Origin: Canna indica
Lineage: Eukaryota; Streptophyta; Magnoliopsida; Zingiberales; Cannaceae
Assembly: GCA_034359265.1 (NCBI GenBank)
Contig: CP136895.1
Coordinates: 4,838,501-4,902,500 of the forward strand
Direction: 5' to 3'
DNA: 64,000 nt
Shown here piece after piece: positions 37,301 to 49,300 of this stretch (position 1 is its first letter; every line of letters begins with the position of its first letter). The notes under the pieces are model-generated. The model was not told where the DNA came from. It did no database searches and worked only from the letters and a program-made list of their open reading frames with translations. Both the position numbers and the translations under genes were made by a program.

Positions 37301-40300
37301 ACAAACTCTCCACCGCAGAAATGCGGGAGTCAATGCACTGGTTCTACTCAGAGATACCAGATGGGCTGATGACAGGGCAGTCATTAGCTCCATGGAGATC
37401 GATCTTTCCACGGGAATTCAACTAGCCTATGCAGCCCCCGACATGACTCTAAGTATCCACGACTTTAGAGAGCATATTCAACTGGTAGTTCAAACACACG
37501 GCTACGAAGGTTGGCAAGGAGGCGAAAGCAACCTCCTATTATCAAGATCCTTAATTGGACGACTGTCAAACAATAGCCATACAAATTTCCGCTACAATGT
37601 TCAGCATGTAGCAGACCACCTTGCAAGCAGAGGAATCAGGGCAATCCCAGGACAGCCCAGAACAACAGCAAGTCTCCAAGGGAGACAATGGATAATCAGA
37701 CCAGCACTTCTACCAAACCCTCAGAACCCACAAGTAGCAAACATTCAAACCAGATCAGACGGAGCTCTTATGCTCAACTTCACAAACTATACAACCGCCC
37801 CTGACACAACAGCGAGATTATCTGAAGTAGAAGATGATCTAGCACAAGAATCAGTCAATGTCTTAACCTGTGATGATGATGATTTCTGGTTGTTTGAAGA
37901 ACAAGAAAAAGATTGGGACGACACTTACCACTTCGAAGAAGAAGAAGAGGCTCTCCAAAACCTCTGGACATTGCAAGCTGATGACGAAGAAGCAGATAAG
38001 AGTGATGCTGAAGTCCCTCCCAAATGGGATACTTCAGAGACAGATGATGACGAAGACGACTCCTCAGATTTCTACAACTATTATGCTGAGAAATATGATA
38101 CATGTAGACAAAAGGAAGATAAACAAACAGCATATACAGTAGAGCTTGACTACCCGATGATCAAGGAGTTGATCCAAAAGACTGAGAAGATCCAAAAGAC
38201 TGAGACTGCTTTCTCAACGGCTGAATCCAGCACAACAAGGGTCCCTAGAGAACCTATTATGGGACCTGCTCAGTACCCACCCGGACGAGTAACACCACAG
38301 TTACCACAGAATATACCGACAATAACCTCAAGAGTAGGAAAACTAAGAGGAGGATACTCTAAGTACCATTCTGAAGTATACAATCTTCCTACCGCTCAAG
38401 TGAATGCAGGAGCAATCCTAGTGCTACCTGAAAACGTTGGCCAGTATGCTGATGTAATATCCCGATGGGAATCCATCACATTAAATCTTCTGAATGAAAG
38501 GAACTGGCCAGATAACAAGTCAAAAATGTGTTATGTGGAAAACCTACTCGGAGAGATTGAGAAGAAGGCCTGGATTCAATGGAGAATGGCCTACCCTGCT
38601 GAATATGAGGAAATCACGGGCATCGCTGAAGATCCTCAAAACATTTTGTCACAAGTGAGGCGAATGTTCATGATGGAAGACCCCACCACTGGGTCAACAG
38701 AAGAACAGACCCGTGCTTACGAAGATCTTGAAAGACTCTCCTGTCATAACGTTAAAGATCTCCTGAGCTACATTAATGACTACAAAATACTGGCAGCAAA
38801 ATCAGGAAGACTATTTGTGTCCACAGAAATTTCAGACAAATTCTTCAAGAAGATGCCGCCTATTTTGGGAAGAGAACTAGAGGTAGCATTCTTCGCTAAG
38901 TACACTGGATGTCAAGTTGGGCTATTTCCCAGAATCCACTTTACTTACAACTACATAGAAGACCAATGCAAGAAAGCTGCTCTAGCCAGAAGTCTGAAAG
39001 ACTTATCAATTTGTGCTCAGATACCCATAACCCGGGTACTACCAAAAAGAGAAGAAATACGGTTTGCGGAAGTCCACATCCTACAAGGGCAAACCTCACA
39101 ACACTCATGTTCGAATCTTCAAAAGGAAGTATGCAGACAAAGTTCGTAAGTGCAAATGTTTCATTTGCGGGGAGGAAGGACACTTCGCCCGCGACTGCAA
39201 AGGAAAACATGGAAACATTGCACGAGCTGCTGTCATGGAGAACTTAGACCTCACCAACGACTGGGATGTTGTCTCAGTCGATCTCGATGAACCTGATAGT
39301 GAAGGAATCTGCTCCTTCTCTGAAGGTGAATCAGGGCATGCAACAAAGCTTGCCATCGATTACAATGACTACCCATTCGAAACAATATTCGTAGTCACCA
39401 CAAAAGAACCAGAATACTCATGGCGAGTCACAGTAACACTACCTACTGAAATGAGAGAGTGTATCCATACATGGGAAGACAATACAGATGTCACAAAAGG
39501 ATACGACAGATGTACAATGTGCAAAGAGCCTACAAACCCGAATATGCGCTCTCACTGCAGAAAATGCTTACTAACAGTATGCCCCATGTGTTCGAGGTTC
39601 AGCCTCGGACGAAAAATCATCATCAAACGAGCACCACTCAGACCGTATGATGAGAAGGATACTCTAATCAAAGAACTTCTAGAGTATGTGACATTTCTCT
39701 TGACTGAAAATGAGCGAGTCAAACAAGAACTCGTTGATGTTCAACTATCCAGAGACCTCAAAAATCTGGAGGAAGAATTTGGAGACCTAAACATCAATAA
39801 AGACAGAAGGAAAGAGAAAGGGAAATCGGCTTGGATAGATGAAGACGAAGAGGAAATTACCATAAAGACACCCGGGATTATCTTCAGGGAAGCAGCATCC
39901 AAAGCTGCATTGGAATCAGTAAATGAGGAAGATATCACCTCTATATACCAAGGGATCCACAAAGGAAGAAGAGTCCTGAATAGACTCTACAATATGGAGA
40001 TAATAATGGAAATTCCTAACGTCAAGCCATTCAAGGTACAAGCTATTCTGGATACTGGAGCCACAGTCTGCTGTATTGATCAAGACTCTATACCATCAGA
40101 GTCACTGGAGCCAAGTGCATTCCCAATCCAAATTAATGGGGTTAATTCTCAGCAAATGGCCAAAATGAGACTGAAAGGAGGACTAATGAGTATTGAGGAC
40201 AATAAGTTCAAGATACCATTCACATATGCCTTCCCAATGGGCAAAAGGGATGGCATACAGATGCTGATAGGGTGTAACTTTATTCGGGCTATGCAAGGGG

Positions 40301-43300
40301 GAGTCCGGATTGAAGAACAAACAGTTACATTCTACAAGAAAGTAACCACCATAAACACAAGATTAGACACAGAAATTCTGAATTCTACGTCTATAGAAGA
40401 ACTCAGCTTAACAGAAGAAGAATATCTGGAAGTTCAGAACGCAGTCGCTTATGACAAATTCCAGGAATCTGTAAGCTTCAAACAAAAATTCAGCCCGCTC
40501 CTAAACAGGCTAAAGGAACAGGGTTTCATTGGAGAAAACCCGGCCCAACATTGGGCCAAAAATCAAATCACGTGCAGACTGGACATCATTAACCCAGATC
40601 TGACTATACAAGACAAGCCTCTTAAGCATATCAGCCCTCTCATGAAAGAGCAATATGATAGACACGTGAAGGCACTATTGAAAATAGGAGCAATCAGACC
40701 GAGTACAAGCCGCCATAGAACTATGGCTATTATAGTTAACTCAGGCACAACTGTGGACCCAACCACTGGGAAAGAAGTAAGGGGTAAGGAACGCATGGTC
40801 TTTAATTATCGGACTCTGAATGACAACACCCATAAAGACCAATACAGCTTGCCCGGCATCAACACAATTCTTAAGAGAATAGGAAATAGTCGAATCTTTT
40901 CAAAATTCGACTTGAAAAGTGGTTTCCACCAGGTGGCCATGGACACTGAGTCTATTCCATGGACCGCTTTTATAGTACCCGGAGGGTTATATGAATGGCT
41001 GGTCATGCCATTCGGATTGAAGAATGCGCCAGCAGTATTCCAAAGGAAGATGGACCAATGCTTTGCTGGCACGGAAGAGTTCATAGCAGTATACATCGAC
41101 GACATACTCATCTTTTCAGAAAATGAGAAAGAGCATGCGAAGCATCTTGAGACCATGCTAAAGATCTGTGAGAAGTGGGGATTAGTGCTATCCCCAACCA
41201 AGATGAAGATAGCAACTCAAGAAATTGAGTTCCTTGGGGCTATCATAGGTAACAGCAAGATCAAGTTACAACCTCATATTATCAAGAAGATAATAAGCTT
41301 CGACACGGAACAGCTTAAAAGTAAAACGGGCCTTCGATCGTGGTTAGGCCTATTAAACTATGCGAGGTCATACATCCCCAATCTTGGTACACTGCTTGGT
41401 CCCTTATACTCCAAAACGGGACCTCAAGGAGACAAACGCCTAAAACCTTCGGATATCCAACTCATATCCAAAATCAAAACGGTAGTCCAGGCACTCCCGG
41501 ATTTAGAACTACCAGCTCCAGGAGCCCACATCATCCTCGAAACTGACGGATGTATGGAAGGATGGGGGGGGTTTGCAAATGGAAACCGATGAAGAATGAC
41601 CCCCGAAGCATGGAAAGAGTCTGCGCTTATGCAAGCGGGAAATTCCCCGTAACAAAATCAGCTATTGATGCTGAAATATTTGCCTGCATGGAGACTCTAA
41701 GGGCCCTTAAAATTCATTATTTAGATCAAAAGGAGATCACCCTAAGGACGGATTGCCAAGCAATAATCAGTTTTTACAATAAATCTGCCTCAACAAAACC
41801 GTCCAGAGTCCGATGGTTAAACTTCTTGGATTATATAACAGGTACGGGAGTTCAAATAAATTTCGAGCACATTGACGGCAAATTAAACTCATTGGCGGAC
41901 GCGCTCTCAAGACTCACGGTTCATCTGATTCAAATTCAAGAGCCAACCGATTCAACCAACCAGCACCTGGTACAACTCGAGGAAGCCCTCAAAGAAGCAA
42001 AGGGTAATCAGCCTCCACAGAGGATTATACAACAACTCAACAAGGCAGTAATCCAGATAGATCAGACTCTATCTACACAAATAGTAAAAATGGCAGTCAC
42101 TGATTGGACAAATGAGACAGCAGACGACCTAGAGAACAACGCTGAAGCCATTAGCATTCTGCTAGAAGAGTTCGCAGATCAAGATGATGTTTATGACTAT
42201 CATAATTACTACCCTGAAAACAGCTTCTATTATGGTTCACCTGTAAGAATGGGAGAGGTCCCATATTACGAAGACTACATGACTGAATTTAGAAGAAGGA
42301 TGAATGAGGAAACCCCACGAACTGAGGAAATTCAAGTAGCCAAAACAGCCATGGAGCAGAAAATAGCAGAGAATGCAGATGACTGGCCTAGATGGGCCAA
42401 CATCCCATACTGGCGAGAGCTAGAAGAAGAGGAAGGTGTCATAATTCGATTCGCAAACTATGACCAACCTCCTACAGAAGAATTCGAAAATGAAAGAGAC
42501 CGAGAATTCGATGAAATGATGAGCAAGCTCAAACTGGAGCAGCCAGAAAGCTCCACAACTCGAGATGAAAAGGAAGAAGATATTACAACTGAAGACAGAC
42601 AAGCCGACTTCAACCTATGGAAGGAAGAGGAAAAGATGCTCAAGAAAGCTATGAGAAAATTTGCAAAAAGGCTACGCACCGCAGACGAGGAAGTAGAAGA
42701 AATGATGGAAAAATACAGGAGGGAGCATCGTCCCTCCAAAGATAACTGAGGAATCTGAACCAGACAGGGGGAAGCAAGAACCCCCTTAACAAATGCTTGC
42801 CGGGAAAGTAAAAATCCCGTTAACAAATATTTACCAAGGAAGCAATAACCTTGTCAGCAAATAATTGCAGGGGAAGGATAACCCCTCTATAAAAATTCCA
42901 AGTTATCTATATTAGATCTAATTTGTTTCTTTATGCAGATGATTATAGACCAGCTGAAGCAACTTGCAGATGCCTGTAGAAAAACATATGCCTCAACCAA
43001 AAGAGCAATTATGGCCTCCCAGCACTGGGCCGTTCTCAGCGGTTCACAAAAATTAGAGGAGGTCGAGAGATTGTCATGCAACTTAATGTACGGAGAAATC
43101 TACTCGCTGGAAGAAGTGGATGAATGGACCAACAAACTAATCCAGATTCATCAAGAACAAACAAGGGTAGTCCTCACAGAACTTCAAGGACTACTAGCAA
43201 TGGCTTACTTGCAGAAAGCCAGATTAGAACAGTCTGCTGATAAATATGCCGAAGATGATATCAAACCACTGACTCACCACATCAAAAACCTAGAGTCATG

Positions 43301-46300
43301 TCACAAAATGATCGTCAGCAGCAGCAACAGCAACCTCTATTCCAGCACCAGATACAATCTAATCTGATGAGGAGATAAGGCCGACAAGAAGAATAACAAA
43401 GGACAATAATACAAAAGGCATGATGGCAATACTTTCACTTTTGCGCTGGCCAGCACTACTTTACTGGCAAACAGCTGTATGAACAGTATACTAGAGAAAT
43501 AATTGAGATTCTCGCACTGTAAAGGCTAATCAAGTGAGTGGACGATGGGGTCCAATGAACACCCGCACTCACTTATTGAGCCTCTTCGAGAGACTTCTCT
43601 TTACCTTATAAATAGGTGTGACTATGGAATTGCAGAACATACTCCGGAACCACCGAAGAGTTCTACTTTTCCCTTCTGTAATCATATTTGCTTAATCAAG
43701 TTTCTTGAAGCTTTCAAGCTTTCATTTCCTCAAGTTGTTCCAGTGTTCTTAGTAACCCGTGACCAATTTGAGAAGCACACTTTCCGTTTTATCCTGGTAT
43801 TTACCTGTTTTTCAAAAACCGGTATCCTGTACACCCGGTACCAGTCGGTACCATGTGTACCGATAAATACCGGGCATACCGCCCGGTATTTTATAATCCC
43901 GCCCATATGGGGCGGTACCATACCCGGTATCGGGTGGTATCGCCCCAGTATGAGTGCAGTCAGTATGGTGCAGAGCACCACACTTCTGCACCATACTGAA
44001 CACCACGCTGAGTATGGTGCTCTGCGCCATACTTTAGTACCGTATCGTACCGAGTTGGTATGGTACTGGTACTAGTATTTAAAACGTTGGTATTGACAAA
44101 ATGATTAAGTAGCTATGTGGTACGTTGGCTACTTTATGCAGCAAGCTTGATCACAATATCTTCCTTAGGAGAGCCACCAAGTCTCTCTATATATATATTA
44201 TCAAATGTGTGCTTTACCTGTTTCAAGGACTAAGATGCAAGAAGAATATATGGGAAGAGAGTAGTTGTTCAAGTTGGTGACTGAAAGGAACAAAGGGCTT
44301 GTAACATTTATGTGGCTGATCAGTTGTATGGGTTGATTACATGATTACATTGCCTCCTGGGGCTTCTTTTCCTGTTCTGTTATAACCTTCAACGAATGTG
44401 CTATGAATCCTTTCATGTTCAATCTCATAGTTGTGCAAATATTTTTTGAAATATTTCTTCATTTCTTCATTTTCCTAATTAAAATGTATGGTATGTGATT
44501 ACTGAAATTTTATTTATATGCTTTTACATCATGCATAGGTAGGAGTACAACAAAAACCTGATGATATCAAGACAGAGTACCAACCTTATACGAATCAGTG
44601 TTTATAAGGACCAGGTTAGCAACTAATGTCTGGCATGTTGAATTGATATGTCAATATGTCATATATGTTAAGTTGGGATGCTAATCTTATTTTTTAATTG
44701 CTTCTGTTCTATAAGCTCAAAATAATATTTTAATGGTTAATCACATGTCATCCTTATTGATATTTAGGTTACTTTCACTTTTCATTTTGACAGTTGCTTA
44801 TAAATTTTTATATAAGATTATGCATCCACCATTTTGAAATGAGTGAAAAAGACTTTCTGGTTTAATATAACCTTTATAATAAGTTGCTTTTGGATTTAGT
44901 TGTAACTCATTTTCTTCATTTAACATAAATAAAAACAGTTAGACTGGTTTTCTATTAGCCTAGACCATACCTTCTACAGCCAGAAATCAGAAGAGGGGGG
45001 GTGGGGTGTGGCAAACTCTTAAATCGGGACTCAGGGTCAGGCGACATATGGCCGGCTGCCGCGCGTGGAGTAGGAACCATTCACGTAGATCGAGCGAGAT
45101 GAGGCCAGACTGTCTATCACAACGCTTAGGGTGGGGATGATGTTGGCCTCCTTCGTGGTTTCCGGCGGGGGGGGGGGGGGACGCTAGCTGGTGGCCAGGC
45201 TAGTAATTGGCTCCCGCTGGCTGTGTGTGGAGACAATGAAGACTGGTCATGGCCGACATGGTCTGTGTTTGAGCAGTTGAGCAGGGCGACGATGTCTGGC
45301 CAGCTACTCGCCTATCTCGGTGCCGGTGAGGCCCCGGGTAGACAACATAGACTTGGAGAGGGAGCTCGGGGAGATCAGAGACGCTGACCGTGCAAGGAGA
45401 ATAAGATGACTGGAAGAATGATGGAATCGGAAGTTCGAGATTGGAAAGGGGGAAATTTAGGGATTTTAATTTTTCTCAAGATGGGAGGCAAAACATGGAC
45501 AAGGGGGGCAAAATTGCCCTTTCCCCTAGGGAAATTTCCCCCCTCCTGCCAAGTGTAGCTCCGCCAGTGCTTATACACAATGGATACTTTGTTGTTAGCT
45601 TATTGATGTTTTGTGCTGCTTGGACTACTGGTACATAGAGCCTCAGATGTTCTTTAAGTTGAACAGATTAGAGGCTGTTAAAGTATCTTCTTAAAGTATT
45701 TTTATTTCATTCTTATAAGTGCTAGAATAGGTTACTTTGTTGTATACCTCATTACCTCCTCCCTATTATATCATGGACCCTCTCTATATATACTGAGGCA
45801 AATTTAAGTTATTACTCCTAAGCATAAAACAAGATCAAAGTATGCATGTACCAGCTTGGCGGGACAGCAAGGTATATCTATCCAACAGCCAACACCAATG
45901 AGAAGTTGAGAACTGTCTGTGTATAATGTTAAATATGTGGTTATATGGACAACACCAAAGCAGCCTTGATATTGAAACTTCCTAACCTCTTTACGTAATG
46001 AGTACAGGAAATGAGGCAAATTTAATTTATTATTTCAATAAGCATAGAAGGAGATCCATTGTGCAAACAACATGACCAGTGTGTTGGGGCAGCAGCATAT
46101 TGTACATATCGACTGTGCTCTTACAGCCAACACCAACAAAAAGTGTCTGTGCGTATGATCTGTGGTTCTATAGACAACACCCAACAGCCTTGACATTGAA
46201 ACTTCCTAACCTCTTCACAAAATGTTGACAGCAACCTTACTATTTTCTGTGAGTATGCTTATTGCATAATACCAATTAATACAATGCATAAGCATCCATA

Positions 46301-49300
46301 TTGCTGTCATCCCAGTTTTTCTCTCTTGAATTATTCATAGTTAATTACTTAATTTAGTTGTGACTTCATCTATGTTGCATTGCTTTTGAGATCTCTTGTT
46401 GACTTTAATTTGAGTTTTTTGGATGTGTCTAATGTTTTATTGAAGATTTCTTTTTGGTGCATTGCTATCAAAATCTTGCCTAATGCCCATCACATTGTGA
46501 TCAGCTTTCCAGCTTCATGTCAGACAAGGCTCCTCTTTTGTTAAGAATATAAATGAATAGATCAGGCTCCTTCTTAATAGCTTAAGCTAGTGCAATCAAA
46601 TTAAACATGGTATCATTGTAGAAGATTCTGACATTGAATCCTCCCAGTGTTGGTAATTTGGTATAAGTTTCCAAGTTGATGTTAATTCAATATATTTGTC
46701 AAGGTGGACAAGATATAGGTGCTGCAAATTTATTTACTGCTTTTATGTGTTCACATTGACCTGATACTGTAACAATTAACACATTGCGTTTGGATGGAAC
46801 TTAGGATTCTCCCTTCCAGTTTCATAAAAAAACTGCAATGATGCAGGCTTCATTAACCTTAAAACATATATTACTATTTTTTAACTCTTTATTTTCTTTC
46901 GTCTTTTCTCTTGTTGTATAAAGTTTAACTAATTTTATTTTCTTCTTTACTTAGTTGCTTTTCTTAAACAATAATTTAACATTAGCATCTCAGACATTGT
47001 TTTAAAGAAACATTTTCCATTTCTTCATTCTGAGTACTTTGATGCCAATATTTCTCGTTATAATGTAGGACTCATTACTTACCCAACCATGCAGGTCAAG
47101 ACATGCTCATTGCCTCAGCTTCCTCAATGTAGGAAACTCATTTCTGAACTAGGTCCTATTCATGCAAGACTCTCATGTGAAAATTCAATAGCTAAACAGC
47201 ATCCTATTTACAAGTGCAGCGAAGTTCAGGTTTTTTATCCTTACTATATATTTTTTTCTGAGCTAAATTACTTGGGCAATAAATGTTGGCATCATTTACT
47301 AAGAGGATAAATCATTGACTCTGGAACTGCCTTAGTGGACCAATTACTGGAGAGTCCTTTTACTTGACTATATTATTTTGAAAGCATCCACTCTGAACTC
47401 CTCGTCTGTGTGCAAATCTTAATACAGCTGATAAAGGTGACTCAATTATCCTTTATGATCGTTAATTTTAATCTGGGAGACTTCCCTTATCTATGTCCGG
47501 ACTAGAGTTTAATCTGAAAAACCAAACTGAACCTACTTGACTATATTATTTTGAAAACACCCACTCTGAACTCCTCGTCTGCGTGCAAATCTTAATACAG
47601 CTGATAAAGGTGACTCAATTATCCTTTATGATCATTAATTTTAATTTGGGACACTTCCCAAATTAGAGTTTAATCTGAAAAACCAAACTGAACTCACTGA
47701 AATTTTGTATTGGTTGGCTTTTCTTAGTTAAAAAATTGAACTGGAAAACTATTGCTGGCATGAAATGTATATGCTTGACAAAAATGACATGACAAAAATG
47801 GACCGTGGATGGAATTTTTTCGGGCAACAGTTTGTATTGTGTGTTGGTCTTTCAAGGTATGAAGGACCGTTTTGCCAAGTACCCATGTCAGCGTGGTTTA
47901 CCTCCTAAAATCTCAATTTTTGGTTGGCTCTGGGTGTGGAGGAGATTGCTCACTTGGGATTGGTAGGTTAAGTGGTTCCAGTGGGGAATCACGACGGAGG
48001 AGACTTGTCTTCTTTGCAGCGTTGGAAAAGAGTCTCATCTTCACCTATTCAGTTCCTGTCCTTATTGCTCCGAGGGTTGGAAGGTGTTCCTTTCGGCTGT
48101 GAAAATGGATTACTTTGCCCTCTCACCGGCACGCTGTGGTTACACTCACTGGCAATACTAGAGCTAGGCTGATCCTTATTTGGTGCTGGTCTGATTGGTA
48201 TGAAAGGAACTCTCGTGCAATCCAAGGAGTGGCTCTACAACCGCCTCTCAATCTGGATTCTGGAGCGATTTCTGCTGCTGCTTTCTACAATTCATGTCTT
48301 TGTTGATCCTACTTTTGTTGTGCTAGTGTCGTTTTTTACCTTTGTTTTTATTTGGCTTTTTTTCTCCTCTTCCTACTCATCACATACTTGTACTCTTTTC
48401 ATTACTTTGAATAGAATGCAGGTTTCACTCTTTCAAAAAAAAAAAAAATCAAAAGTCAACACACTAAACATAATGTGCTTATTATGCAGTGACGCAGCAG
48501 AATAACTACACAATAGCCATTTATGTTTTATATTCCGTATACACAATGTAGATCATATTTTTTAAAAATACTTGTACCGAGAACGAAGGGGGAAAATAAT
48601 TTTTATACAAATTAAGATAACATATACTTTTAAAATCAAAATCAAGGATGAGAAAGGGACATTATCATGAATGATGAATCCATATAATTCTGTTTGGATT
48701 TACGTCATTTCGTGTAAATGTTGATGGAACATTTGGCCAACCTTGCTCTCTCCTTTTACATGCACCCAAATGATTTGGATATGTAACCAAAGCATTATGT
48801 TTTAACTGAAATTCTTGAATGTTTTCTTTTTTGCACTCCCATATCAACTCAAGGATTTAATTGACACCTTACTTTTGATATTATCCTTAAAGCTCAAAGT
48901 TCATGCTGCACATTTTTGTTACTGAATATATGACATTGGTCCTTTTGCAGGCTGAAGTTGCTGAACACTTCCTGAGTGCCATGAGACATTACTTGGAATC
49001 TCTTTGTTCTAATTTGCGCTCCCATACTATAACTAATGTGCAATCGAATAATGACAAGGTTATTCAAATTTGACACATATAAAGTTCTTCTTGGGTTAGT
49101 TTTGACAATTTTATTTTGTTGGATCTATCTTTGAACATCTCAATTATAAATATACTGATAAATTCCAGGTATCGCTTCTACTTAAAGACAGTTTTATTGA
49201 CTCCTTTCCAGTGAGGGATCAACCATTCATGAAGGTACTTAACTTTTTTCTATCACAAACTAATATAGCACGTTTTATTTATCAAGAAAACAATTTACAT

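Larger units (their letters stand above)
28561..43785. repeat. Giant inverted repeat, arms about 7.6 kb, spacer 15 bp
   Basis: For the central part, each position x in the left arm pairs with 72346 minus x in the right arm; beyond the G/C-tract indel the sum becomes 72345. All ORF limits obey this rule. The arms meet at 36165 and 36181 around a 15-bp spacer. By reading I found only a handful of differences: a V/A codon in the small ORF, C9 versus G8, one substitution near 28869/43476 and one near 28566/43779. Identity is therefore very high. Confidence 0.93.
36181..43800 (+). mobile_element. Endogenous caulimovirid (badnavirus-like), right copy, plus sense
   Basis: Mirror copy of the left genome with the same ORF order on the plus strand. 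It ends in TTTTATCCTGGTAT (43787-43800), the first bases of the primer site again. The copy therefore reaches one full genome length, about 7.66 kb from the primer site at 36134, and host repeat follows at 43801. Confidence 0.92.
24677..44538 (+). other. Intron 13 of the DENN gene (19.9 kb)
   Basis: It starts GTAAGT after ...CCATATATT and ends ATGCATAG before GTAGGAGTACAAC. It contains, in order, a duplicated host segment, a LINE fragment, a nested hAT-like MITE in a GTACC repeat, a partial duplicate of both, two inverted endogenous caulimovirid genomes, and the second half of the GTACC repeat. Confidence 0.85.

Noticed and set aside
28561..43785. Palindrome as a pure assembly artefact
   Set aside because: The arms differ at several bases, end differently on the two sides, and join distinct halves of a host repeat, which favours real DNA; read-level proof is still lacking.
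44977..45569. Complete hAT element in intron 14
   Set aside because: The right terminus is clear but the left is degenerate and no 8-bp duplication is found; kept only as a TE-like block.
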